From positions 1 through 33,035 of the forward strand of contig JAAXHO010000163.1 of assembly GCA_012270795.1 (NCBI GenBank): a DNA stretch of 33,035 bases, read 5' to 3'. Under the pieces are notes generated by a model, which was not told the origin of the DNA, did no database searches, and was given only the letters and a program-made list of their open reading frames with translations. Source of the stretch: Candidatus Poribacteria bacterium. GTDB taxonomy: Bacteria; Poribacteria; WGA-4E; WGA-3G. A program made the translations under genes and the position numbers. This document shows positions 18,077-25,652 of the stretch, in pieces (within the stretch, counting starts at the first letter, position 1; every line of letters starts with the position of its first letter).

Positions 18077-18105
18077 TTGCTATTGTTAAATGAACATGCT
18101 ATAAT
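18077..18105 (+). promoter_or_regulatory. Sigma-70-type promoter for the DUF58 operon
   Basis: TTGCTA (18077-18082), a 17-base spacer and a perfect TATAAT (18100-18105). Start of transcription would be near 18112, leaving a leader of about 36 bases before the ATG at 18148. The -35 box begins one base beyond the end of the MITE-like element. Confidence 0.7.
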
Positions 18106-18147
18106 ATATGTTACTGTGAATTAAATGAATCATGCAAATCAAATATC

Positions 18148-19026
18148 ATGCTAAGCACAGAATTTCTTACACAACTTGAGCAACTTCGCATCCAATGCAA
18201 ACAACCTTTCCGAGGCAAATACAGAGGCGATCGACGCAGCCGCAACCGAGGAACAGGTGTGGAATTCGCAGACTATCGCCAATACGAATACGGCGATGAC
18301 CTCCGCTACCTTGACTGGAACGTCTATGCCCGTTTGGATAAGTTGTTTATCAAAATGTTTCAAACTGACCAAGAATTAACCGTATCCATCTTGATAGACA
18401 AAAGCCAATCCATGAAATTCGGTGAACCTACAAAAATAGACTATGGGAAAAAAATCGCAGCAGCATTAACTTATGTAGCATTAGCAAACGCAGACCGAGT
18501 CACTTTATATACATTTGCAGAACGTCTATCGTCAGTCTTACCAACTCTATATGGAAAAACACAATATTATCGTATACAAAAAGCACTAAACACAATAGAA
18601 ACAAGCGGAACAACCCGCATGACAGAATCCCTAAATCAGTTTGCACGTTCCCAACAGAAAGCTGGTGTCGTCATCATATTAAGTGATTTCTTGGATACTG
18701 CTGGATATACAAAAGGCATCAATTCGTTGATAGGTAGAGGGTTTGCGTTGACAATGATTCACATTCAATGTTCTGAAGAAATTGAACCTCCTCCACAAGG
18801 TGAATGGCAGTTAGAAGACACTGAAACAGGAGAAACCAAAGAGATTACGATCAATGAAGAAACTATCGCACATTACCAAAACCAACAACAAGACTATTGT
18901 GAAAGCATACACAACTATTGCAAGCAACGTGGTATAGGTTATGTCCGCATTAACACAGATGTTGACTTTGAGCTCCTTATCCTAAACAACCTGCAACGAA
19001 TTGGATTCATAAAACGTAAACACTAA
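18148..19026 (+). CDS. DUF58 / von Willebrand A-like protein
   Basis: The 292-residue DUF58 protein shows the family block GVEFADYRQYEYGDDLRYLDWN (about residues 37-58). A vWA-type metal site follows, DKSQSM (D84, S86, S88: the DxSxS MIDAS motif), and the later strands VVIILSDFLD complete the fold. Such proteins usually work beside a MoxR AAA+ ATPase in chaperone or envelope assembly systems. No MoxR gene is visible here; the preceding region is mobile DNA. It is first in a three-gene operon with a macro-domain protein and a DUF4159 protein. The function is not established for the family. No transmembrane segment is seen, so it is probably cytoplasmic. Confidence 0.88.
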   Translation: MLSTEFLTQLEQLRIQCKQPFRGKYRGDRRSRNRGTGVEFADYRQYEYGDDLRYLDWNVYARLDKLFIKMFQTDQELTVSILIDKSQSMKFGEPTKIDYGKKIAAALTYVALANADRVTLYTFAERLSSVLPTLYGKTQYYRIQKALNTIETSGTTRMTESLNQFARSQQKAGVVIILSDFLDTAGYTKGINSLIGRGFALTMIHIQCSEEIEPPPQGEWQLEDTETGETKEITINEETIAHYQNQQQDYCESIHNYCKQRGIGYVRINTDVDFELLILNNLQRIGFIKRKH

Positions 19027-19041
19027 CCTATCTCATAGATG

Positions 19042-19065
19042 GTAGGAGGGGTTTCTAACCCGATT
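19042..19065. repeat. Half copy of the GGGGTTTCTAACCC repeat
   Basis: GTAGGAGGGGTTTCTAACCC sits in the 55-base gap between the DUF58 and macro-domain genes, without a partner arm. It contains GGAGGGG, an SD-like string, but too far (about 30 bases) from the next ATG to serve it. Confidence 0.65.
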
Positions 19066-19081
19066 GAACAGGCACACGAAA

Positions 19082-19612
19082 ATGTATAAAATAGAACTTA
19101 TTCAAGGTGACATCACAAAAGCTGAAGTTGATGCAATTGTAAACGCAGCAAACGAAAAACTCATTGGGGGTGGCGGTGTAGACGGCGCGATACGTCGCGC
19201 AGGTGGTGATGAAGTCATCAAGGAATGTGATGAGATAAGGAAAAAACAAGGGGGGTGTCCGACAGGAACTGCTGTCATCACGACTGGTGGAAACCTCCCA
19301 GCAAAATACGTTATCCATACCGTCGGACCAGTCTGGCAAGGCGGTAACAAAGATGAAGATAAATTACTCGCAAGTTGCTACAAAGAGAGTTTAAAGTTAG
19401 CAGTAGAAAACGACATCAATTCTATCGCCTTTCCATCAATCAGTACAGGAGTCTACGGCTACCCAACAGATTTGGCTGCAGCCACTGCAATTCAAACGAT
19501 TAGAAACTGGACTGCCTATTATTCACAGAAAATACCCGAAAATATACAATTTATACTATTTGACATCACTACCTACAAATGCTATGAAAACGCACTAACT
19601 ACCTTTGGTTAA
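19082..19612 (+). CDS. Macro-domain protein (ADP-ribosyl hydrolase type)
   Basis: Single macro domain of 176 residues. The ligand loops are clear: VDAIVNAANEKLIGGGGVDG (about residues 16-35, with the NAAN motif and the glycine-rich phosphate loop) and the SISTGVYGYP loop. This pattern matches the MacroD/YmdB type, which removes ADP-ribose from proteins or hydrolyses O-acetyl-ADP-ribose. The ATG at 19082 gives the standard MYKIELIQGDIT start; a TTG at 19064 would add six residues that overlap the repeat arm. Its place between DUF58 and DUF4159 genes, 18 bases before the latter, suggests a link to that envelope or chaperone module, but no ADP-ribosyltransferase is present in the window. Confidence 0.92.
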   Translation: MYKIELIQGDITKAEVDAIVNAANEKLIGGGGVDGAIRRAGGDEVIKECDEIRKKQGGCPTGTAVITTGGNLPAKYVIHTVGPVWQGGNKDEDKLLASCYKESLKLAVENDINSIAFPSISTGVYGYPTDLAAATAIQTIRNWTAYYSQKIPENIQFILFDITTYKCYENALTTFG

Positions 19613-19630
19613 AAACACAAGGAGAAAAAA

Positions 19631-21079
19631 ATGTCATACAATGCCTCAACACTATATTCAAAAAAAAGAAAATGGCAAGCATTGACCGTTTCCTTTGTTC
19701 TACATTTTATCGGCATCATTGTATTAGGTCTATGGTTATTGAAACCGGTCATACAGCAAACTGATGATCGAACGTACGTTGAATTAATGCATCCCCTTGC
19801 AGATCGTGATGAAATAAGAAAAGAAGTGCCAAAACCAAAACCGAAGCCTATTACGAAAGTAGTTAGAAAAATCGCAACAACTGGCGTAAAAGGAGTTTCA
19901 AGCGCAACAAGTATCCCAACACCAATAAATCCAGTACTCCCTATTGAAGACATCACACCTTCAGACGCACCATCAATGATTGAAAATGTTACCAGACTCG
20001 CACCATCGCCAGAATCCATCCTAAACCAATCTCAAATTGATGGTCCAGAATTAACTGGTGGCGAAGGACCTCCCGAAAGTGTTACAACTATAAGAAGTAA
20101 GGGGGGGAGTGGAAATTTGTCTATAGTCAAACAAGGTGTAGGCAGGTCAGGATTTGGTAATGTAACCCAAGGAACTGGCACCGGGGCAGGCTATGAAGGT
20201 TTAGGTGCTGGTTTCGGAAAGTTACCTACACTGCGAGATGAAATTGGAAACAAACTTGGTGCTGTTATAAAAGGGAAAGGCGCAGACCTGAAGGCACACA
20301 TACGAATCATACGCCTAAAGCACTCACTCAGCGATTGGTGGCAAGACCCAACTGCAATCCCTTCTCTCATAGAATGGTTGGAGGATAACACAGTCGTACG
20401 TGCAGATATGAGTTTCGCTGGGGGAGCCTTAAAAATTACTGACCCACAAATTTTGGATGCCCCCCTCATCATTATGACTGGACACGAAGAAGAAATGACA
20501 ATGGGTCGAAAGTTGATGAAGGGTGAACCGATGAAGCCAGAATTCACTGAAGAAGAACGCGCTGCAATGCGTATCTATGTGTTGGAAAGAGGCGGCACGC
20601 TTTTCTTTGATGACTGTGGACTCAAAGCAGGTTTTTCAAAAACCATTGAGCATGAACTTCGAATGATTTTCCCTGAATTTGCTTTAGAAAAACTCCCTCA
20701 TGACCATGAAATATATAATATCTATTTCAAACTTGATAAACCCCCTGAAGGTGGAGAGGTCTTTTGGCAGAGCGAAAACAAAGCCAGACCCACAAAATAT
20801 AAGTTCCACAGAGGAATATATGTGCCACGAGAACCCGGTGGAAGAAAACGACCCAATCTTGAATATAAAGACGCACAAGGTGTCCTACGCACCACTAACA
20901 GATTAGGTGTTGTATTCAATAGAAAAGACTATCTGTGTGCAATGGAAACTGCAGAGATAAATTCCCGAACAGCACTACGGATGCGCCGTTCCACAGATGT
21001 ATACAGGTTTATGACAAACCTTATGGTCTATTCACTCAAATATGGTGGGAACACAGACCGTTCAGAATACGAGGAATAA
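19631..21079 (+). CDS. DUF4159 protein with a TonB-like N-terminus
   Basis: A single transmembrane helix (about residues 19-38) is followed by a Pro/Lys stretch (KEVPKPKPKPITK), as in TonB-type anchors. A glycine-rich linker (about 140-200) leads to a C-terminal DUF4159 domain (about 215-475: IRIIRLKHSLSDWW, DAPLIIMTGHEE, LERGGTLFFDDCG, GVVFNRKDYLCAME). DUF4159 is of unknown function with a glutamine-amidotransferase-like look, commonly encoded near DUF58 and MoxR genes. The N-terminal fusion to a TonB-like anchor is less usual and would place the domain in the periplasm. A good SD (AAGGAG) precedes the ATG. It ends the operon. Confidence 0.85.
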   Translation: MSYNASTLYSKKRKWQALTVSFVLHFIGIIVLGLWLLKPVIQQTDDRTYVELMHPLADRDEIRKEVPKPKPKPITKVVRKIATTGVKGVSSATSIPTPINPVLPIEDITPSDAPSMIENVTRLAPSPESILNQSQIDGPELTGGEGPPESVTTIRSKGGSGNLSIVKQGVGRSGFGNVTQGTGTGAGYEGLGAGFGKLPTLRDEIGNKLGAVIKGKGADLKAHIRIIRLKHSLSDWWQDPTAIPSLIEWLEDNTVVRADMSFAGGALKITDPQILDAPLIIMTGHEEEMTMGRKLMKGEPMKPEFTEEERAAMRIYVLERGGTLFFDDCGLKAGFSKTIEHELRMIFPEFALEKLPHDHEIYNIYFKLDKPPEGGEVFWQSENKARPTKYKFHRGIYVPREPGGRKRPNLEYKDAQGVLRTTNRLGVVFNRKDYLCAMETAEINSRTALRMRRSTDVYRFMTNLMVYSLKYGGNTDRSEYEE

Positions 21080-21186
21080 TCATAACTAAAACTGTGATTC
21101 AGTCCTGAAAAACAGATGTGATAGGGTTATTTAGTTTTCGGTTTTTCTGCTTTATTTTTCACATTTCAATATAACCATCTGTAGGT

Positions 21187-21491
21187 CCAAATCAACGGTA
21201 TGAATGCCTTATTGGCATTCCCCGGGTAGAGCGTAGTGACACCCATAAGTGTCAATTTAAGAAATGAACCTCTTGTTGGAGGGGTTTCTAACCCCGATTT
21301 TATGCCATTCCCCTCTGCTATCGGGGTTAGAAACCCCTCCAACAAGAGGGAAATAGGGTAGAGTAGTTCCTAAATTGACGCTTATGGGTAGAGCGTAGTG
21401 ACACCCGACACGTTTCGTTCCTGTCGGGTATCGCTACGTTCTACCCGGGGAATGCCTAAATTGCATTCATACCTTTGATTTCTTGATTTGG
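21187..21491. repeat. Composite nest of inverted repeats
   Basis: From outside to centre: a GGTATGAATGC hairpin with ATTTGG/CCAAAT flanks (21187-21220 and 21444-21491); GGGTAGAGCGTAGTGACACC (near 21223 and 21387); CATAAGTGTCAATTTA (near 21244, complement near 21372); and arms of 30 bases at 21269-21298 and 21320-21349 around TTGGAGGGGTTTCTAACCCC. The modules are arranged almost symmetrically. The gene-free region 21080-21887 holds little else: the block from 21080 to 21186 shows nothing recognisable. Confidence 0.8.
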
Positions 21492-21547
21492 CGTATTCTG
21501 CCAAATTTGGATCAAAAACCTTCATAGCCACTTTTCTTATAGGACTC

Positions 21548-21569
21548 GGTGCGGTTAGGAAACCGCACC
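21548..21569. repeat. GGTGCGGTT-AGGA-AACCGCACC hairpin
   Basis: A perfect 9-bp stem with an AGGA loop. An identical copy, with the same ACTC before it, lies at 32962-32983. Confidence 0.75.
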
Positions 21570-21658
21570 TACCGGCCTGAGGTATATAGCTTGTGTTAAA
21601 AATTCGTCCGAAAAACCGTAAACTATGGTGAAATATGGAAAGAATTATACACATCTTC

Positions 21659-21741
21659 TGTAGGAGCGACCTTTGGTCGCGACCGTGCGGGCTCTTCTGT
21701 AGGAGTGCCATCCCGGGTCGCGACCCAAGGTCGCTCCTACA
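21659..21741. repeat. TGTAGGAGCGACC inverted pair
   Basis: TGTAGGAGCGACCTTTGGTC (from 21659) faces its near complement (to 21741), each also containing GGTCGCGACC, a palindrome. Outer flanks around TTATACA and TATGGTAAA are complementary too. TCAGAATGTAGAATTAATTG just right of it (21744 on) recurs at 28253-28278. The copy lies in the gap before the MFS gene. Confidence 0.75.
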
Positions 21742-21887
21742 ACTCAGAATGTAGAATTAATTGTATAATTTACCATAAATAACCCTGCAGATGCAATGCC
21801 TACTATTGACAAATGCAACACAAATGGGACATCGTCACACTCAACACTTACCAATTAGCATAAAATTCTAAGGTAGTCACCATAGGT

Positions 21888-23069
21888 TTGGCATCCAATA
21901 AGTTCAGTCGTGTTTCACTGATTTTACCTATATATCTTCCCGCCCTCCTTCTATCAACAGGGTCGGGAATCATCTCTCCAACAGAATCCATTTACATTAA
22001 CTCATTTAAGTTGTCATATACGCTAACTACATTCGTTATATCGGTTAGAGTCTTAGGAAATATCCCCGCAGGCATACTGGTAGAACGTATCGGTAGAAAG
22101 TCAGCAATGTTACTCGGTTTGGTGATGATTGTCATTTCAACGATTGCCATGGGGATAGCACAGAACCTATTCCAACTCCTCGGCGCGCAACTTATTGGTG
22201 GAATCGGGAACGCGTTGTGGATGCTGTCTCGACACGCCTATATGACTGATGTCATCCCTTTTGTAAAACGGGGCAGGTCTATTGCACTTTTTGGCGGTGT
22301 CAACCGGATGGGAACTTTTGCAGGCAAGTTCGGAGCGATCTTTCTCGGTGCAAACCTACGTCTGCCGTTCTTTGTCTATGCTGGGTTTGCTGTGTTGACA
22401 TTAGTAATATGTTTTTACGCAATTCCTGAAACTAAACGGGAAGCAACTGCCCAATCAAGAAAAACACAACAGCCTTATTTCAAACAGCTTTTCCATATTT
22501 CAAAACAACATTTTAACCTGTTAGCCACAGCTGGTATTGGACAAGTATGTGTCCAAACTATTCGGCGTGGATGCCATATTATCATTCCACTTTATGCCCA
22601 ACACGTAGCAGACTTATCCACACGAAATGTCCGAATAATAGATACAATCTCTTCCGCTGTTGACATGTCAATGTTTCCTGTTGCTGGACACATAATGGAT
22701 CGCTTTAGTAGACGGTTTGCTACAGTACCGGGCATCAGTATCTTTGCGACCGGCATGATGCTGATGCCATTTACACGCGCATTCACACCCCTACTCTTGG
22801 CAGCAGTTCTCATGCGGTTTGGCAATGGAATCGCATCTGGAACGATGATGACAATGGGAGCAGATTTAGCACCGAAGCAGGGAACAGGCGAATTCCTCGG
22901 TTTGTGGCGACTTACTGGCGATTTTGGCGGTGCAGCCGGCCCCGTTGTTGTCGGTAATATAGCTGATCTGCTCGGACTGGTTTATTCTGGATTTGCTTTA
23001 GGCACAATCGGATACATCGGAGTAGCAGTCTTCCTATGGTTAGTCCCAGAGACACTCCAAAGGGAATAA
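21888..23069 (+). CDS. MFS transporter with a TTG start
   Basis: Twelve-helix major facilitator of 393 residues. The family's loop 2-3 signature is seen in GILVERIGRKSA (GxxxDRxGRR type), and again in the second half as GHIMDRFSRRFA. The N- and C-terminal halves each carry six hydrophobic segments, and the ending VPETLQRE is typical. The substrate cannot be read from sequence; the drug/proton antiporter or sugar-efflux-like groups are possible. There is no ATG upstream: the frame is closed by a TAA at 21861-21863, so TTG 21888 is the only sensible start, with a weak AAGGT about 14 bases before it. The stop codon lies two bases from the 3' end of a tRNA on the other strand. Confidence 0.9.
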   Translation: MASNKFSRVSLILPIYLPALLLSTGSGIISPTESIYINSFKLSYTLTTFVISVRVLGNIPAGILVERIGRKSAMLLGLVMIVISTIAMGIAQNLFQLLGAQLIGGIGNALWMLSRHAYMTDVIPFVKRGRSIALFGGVNRMGTFAGKFGAIFLGANLRLPFFVYAGFAVLTLVICFYAIPETKREATAQSRKTQQPYFKQLFHISKQHFNLLATAGIGQVCVQTIRRGCHIIIPLYAQHVADLSTRNVRIIDTISSAVDMSMFPVAGHIMDRFSRRFATVPGISIFATGMMLMPFTRAFTPLLLAAVLMRFGNGIASGTMMTMGADLAPKQGTGEFLGLWRLTGDFGGAAGPVVVGNIADLLGLVYSGFALGTIGYIGVAVFLWLVPETLQRE

Positions 23070-23071
23070 CA

Positions 23072-23157
23072 TGCCGGGAAAGGGACTCGAACCCTTACGC
23101 GCAAGCTGCACACTAGAACCTGAATCTAGCCTGTCTACCAAATTCCAGCATCCCGGC
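23072..23157 (-). tRNA. tRNA-Leu (anticodon CAG)
   Basis: The minus strand folds as a class II tRNA: acceptor GCCGGGA/TCCCGGC, anticodon stem CTAGA/TCTAG with loop TTCAGGT (anticodon CAG, reading CUG), a long variable arm (GTGCA-GCT-TGCGC) and T stem AAGGG/CCCTT with TTCGAGT. The D-loop GGTAGAC and discriminator A fit leucine. The 3' CCA is not encoded. It has its own promoter and converges on the MFS gene. Confidence 0.95.
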
Positions 23158-23171
23158 ATAAACAATAATAC

Positions 23172-23200
23172 ATGATATACATATTCTATAAAAATGTCAA
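23172..23200 (-). promoter_or_regulatory. Sigma-70 promoter of tRNA-Leu
   Basis: On the minus strand TTGACA (23200-23195), a 17-base spacer and TATCAT (23177-23172). Transcription would start about eight bases before the mature tRNA. The same boxes and spacing occur at 32670-32698. Confidence 0.8.
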
Positions 23201-23207
23201 ATAAATA

Positions 23208-23335
23208 AGAAGCATTCAATTGTCACAAAACATCTTTGTTGGAGGGGTTTCTAACCCAGATTTTTCATGTTGTGTATTTCAAATCGGGGTTAGAAACCCC
23301 TCCAATAACAACGAAACTTGACAATTGAATACCGC
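23208..23335. repeat. Concentric inverted repeat, GGGGTTTCTAACCC family
   Basis: Inner arms TTGGAGGGGTTTCTAACCCA (from 23239) and its complement (to about 23306) enclose about 20 bases. Outer arms around ATTCAATTGTCA (about 23213-23225) and TGACAATTGAAT (about 23319-23330) pair with each other and are specific to this locus. It lies between the tRNA promoter and the next promoter. Confidence 0.8.
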
Positions 23336-23350
23336 TTCCTAACATCACTG

Positions 23351-23379
23351 TTGACATCACCACAAAATTAAGGTATCTT
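23351..23379 (+). promoter_or_regulatory. Sigma-70 promoter of the lipoprotein/MBL-cupin pair
   Basis: TTGACA (23351-23356), a 17-base spacer and TATCTT (23374-23379). The start of transcription near 23386 would leave a leader of about 41 bases that contains an AAAGGAG SD. Confidence 0.75.
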
Positions 23380-23426
23380 ATTACAATAATTCACCCTAAA
23401 TTCGCATGACTAAAGGAGAAAAGATA

Positions 23427-23954
23427 GTGAAACGATGGTTTTATATTGTTACATTTTTCTGTATTTGCATCACATACATGGGGTGTCAGTCTAAACCATT
23501 TCGGATGTTGATTGAACCGCAGGAATGGGAAAATCTCGCTACTGCTAAAGGTGCTAAATGTAGTGTTCCCGAAATGATTGATGGCAATCTGAAAACAGTT
23601 GGATATGCAAATAGTAGATGGTTAACTGTGACCCTCCCTGTGAAAAAGACCGTACATCGCATTGTCATTCGTGGCACCAACATTACGGATGCTGTTGTAT
23701 ACAAACAGTTAGAAGGTGACGGTCGTTGGCAAGGGATTATGGAAGTGAGAAACAACCGAGGCCCTGACATTGAGATAAAAATGAGCATAGTCACACAAGC
23801 GTTACGGATATATGTTAGTGGTACTACCGATGACAAACGCAAAGCCCCACAGTTCTCTTTTCGGGAGGGGGGTGGTTTGTCACGCAAAGAGTTAGGTAGA
23901 CCTTTCGCAAAAGAGTTAGAAGTATACGGATTCAAATCAAAGGAAAAAAAATGA
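23427..23954 (+). CDS. Lipoprotein with a discoidin-like domain
   Basis: I start at the GTG at 23427: an AAAGGAG SD lies 8-9 bases before it, and the product then opens with a compact lipoprotein signal (MKRWFYIVTFFCICITYMGC, Cys20). The ATG at 23406 would put the SD inside the gene. The mature part (about residues 30-170) resembles an F5/8 type C (discoidin) galactose-binding fold: NLATAKGAKCS, MIDGNLKT, WLTVTLPVKKTVHRIVI, then ALRIYVSGT. Such domains bind sugars or surfaces. The similarity is weak, so call it probable. The stop overlaps the start of the next gene by four bases (ATGA), which implies translational coupling and a shared job. Confidence 0.7.
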   Translation: MKRWFYIVTFFCICITYMGCQSKPFRMLIEPQEWENLATAKGAKCSVPEMIDGNLKTVGYANSRWLTVTLPVKKTVHRIVIRGTNITDAVVYKQLEGDGRWQGIMEVRNNRGPDIEIKMSIVTQALRIYVSGTTDDKRKAPQFSFREGGGLSRKELGRPFAKELEVYGFKSKEKK

Positions 23955-25012
23955 AACGATTGATGATTGATGGTTTATATAGTTGGTCTGTGTTTAGTGA
24001 AATCCGACAGATAGATTTTAACGGACACCTATGGGTTCGGGGTGAAGGCAATATAGCGATTGACCCTGTTGCTATGAGCGACTCGGACCGTGAACACTTT
24101 GAAAAACTTGGTGGTGCCAAGTGGATTGTGATTACTAATCGTGACCATGAACGTGAAGCTGCTGCCTTTCAGGAATGGACAGGGGCAGAAGTGATCGTAC
24201 ATGAAGCAGATGCTGACTTGGTAGACATCAAACCTTCGCGAACTTTATCTGATGGGGAAACTATTGTACCTGGTTTGAAAGCAGTGCATCTGCAACATGG
24301 GAAAAGTCCTGGTGAAATTGCACTCTATTTTTCACATAAAGGGACTATCCTTTTCGGTGATATTGTTGCTGGTGAACCGATGGGACGCTTATCGCTTCTT
24401 GCAGATGATAAATTAGAAGACGCTCCGAAAGCAGCCATGCAACTTCGTAAGGTATTAGCATTGCGGTTTAATGCAGTTCTCGTCGGAGATGGACACTCCA
24501 TTTTTAGAGATGGACGACAGGAACTGGTTGATTGCTTGCAAGCACGAAACGACATTTACATCAACCGCATCAACCTCAATGAAATGGAATGGGCACATAG
24601 AAAAGCAGTAGGTCCTTACTGTTTTGACTATAAAGACATTGACCCGTTGATTGGTGCGAAAAACATAGGATATTGTGTTTACCGCTTGCCTTCGGGTAAT
24701 GCGACTTTTCCGATGCACTTGCACCACTTTGGTGAGGAGATGTGTTATGTGATGGATGGCACATGCACACTCAAAACACCTCAAGGTGATATTGAAGTGA
24801 AAATGGGTGATTTTATTGCATTTCCTCCAGGTCCGGTCGGTACGCATAAGTTTGTAAACGAAGGTGACCAACCTGTTACCCTGCTGATACTCGGCACAAC
24901 CACTCCTCACGATGTCAGCGAGTATCCTGATTCTAATAAGGTTTTACCTTTTGTGCTTCAAAAGATTTACCGCAAAGACCCAAGTCTTGAATATTTTGAC
25001 GGCGAGGTGTGA
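23951..25012 (+). CDS. Metallo-beta-lactamase-like / cupin fusion protein
   Basis: Two domains in 353 residues. The N-terminal part (about 1-205) has the metallo-beta-lactamase order: TNRDHER (D65, H66), QHGKSPGE (H116), LFGDIVAGE (D137) and VGDGHSIF (H182). The usual HxHxDH motif is here reduced to its last Asp-His, so one metal site is degenerate. The C-terminal part (about 235-320) is a cupin with both motifs: HLHHFGEEMCYVMDG (H256, H258, E262) and PPGPVGTHKFVN (H299). The cupin metal site is complete. The protein has no signal peptide, although its coupled neighbour is a lipoprotein. Substrate and reaction are unknown. Confidence 0.85.
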   Translation: MKRLMIDGLYSWSVFSEIRQIDFNGHLWVRGEGNIAIDPVAMSDSDREHFEKLGGAKWIVITNRDHEREAAAFQEWTGAEVIVHEADADLVDIKPSRTLSDGETIVPGLKAVHLQHGKSPGEIALYFSHKGTILFGDIVAGEPMGRLSLLADDKLEDAPKAAMQLRKVLALRFNAVLVGDGHSIFRDGRQELVDCLQARNDIYINRINLNEMEWAHRKAVGPYCFDYKDIDPLIGAKNIGYCVYRLPSGNATFPMHLHHFGEEMCYVMDGTCTLKTPQGDIEVKMGDFIAFPPGPVGTHKFVNEGDQPVTLLILGTTTPHDVSEYPDSNKVLPFVLQKIYRKDPSLEYFDGEV

Positions 25013-25030
25013 TAGTTAGTCAGTTTCTGC

Positions 25031-25649
25031 TTATATTCTACGCTTATGTTGGTTTGCTTTTGCACGTGCATCTGTAAGATTGGGATCGACAATAGCATGC
25101 AGTGACTTTTCTAACCCCCTCCGTATTTCAGTATGTTCAGGTTTTGAAGCTAAATCCACGTTTTCTAACGGGTCAACACCTACATTTGTGTTCGTGGTCT
25201 CCTGGCCCGCATTCTGCGACGTGTGAGTTGGAGCCGCGCCGTGCGTCTGCTGTACGTCTTGGTGGATTGCCTTTTGTGTTACGCCACCGAGGTAAATCAT
25301 CTAACAAGCGATTGTTAAAACCGAGAAAGCGATCCTTTCCATTGAAGTGTGTGCGTCCACACAGGACGGTCTTATATCCCTCCTTAGTCAAGTAGTCTCC
25401 CCACGTTTTGTGTTTCCGGTCAAGTATTGCCCCTAAATCCCACGCATCAATCTGATGCGGATAGCGTCCTGTCAGCATTGACAAACGGGATGGAGTGCAT
25501 ATTGGACTGTTGCAATAGGCGTTATCAAAGGTGTAACTCTGCTCAGCGAGACGGTCAAGGTTTGGAGTCTGGACAACTGGATGCCCACTGTTCCCCATGA
25601 CAGTTCCAGTATGTTCATCAGAAAATAGAAAGACGATATTCATAATCAT
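25031..25649 (-). pseudogene. Sulfatase with a large internal deletion
   Basis: The N-terminal 155 or so codons (25173-25649) are a normal type I sulfatase start: NIVFLFSDEHTG, the CTPSR motif in ICTPSRLSMLTGRYPHQ whose Cys becomes formylglycine, then RTHFNGKDRFLGFNNRLL and NSHVAECGPGDHEHK. The frame then ends. A different frame (25031-25170) carries a sulfatase C-terminus, DPLENVDLASKPEHTEIRRG with ARAKANQHKRR. A full enzyme would be near 480 residues, so about 300 codons are missing and the join shifts the frame. The remaining catalytic and metal ligands are lost. The start lies three bases after the stop of the upstream lipoprotein gene, with no SD of its own. Confidence 0.8.
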
Positions 25650-25652
25650 TGT

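Noticed and set aside
21806-21834. TTGACA upstream of the MFS gene as a promoter
   Set aside because: No acceptable -10 hexamer at 16-18 bases; best match only three of six.
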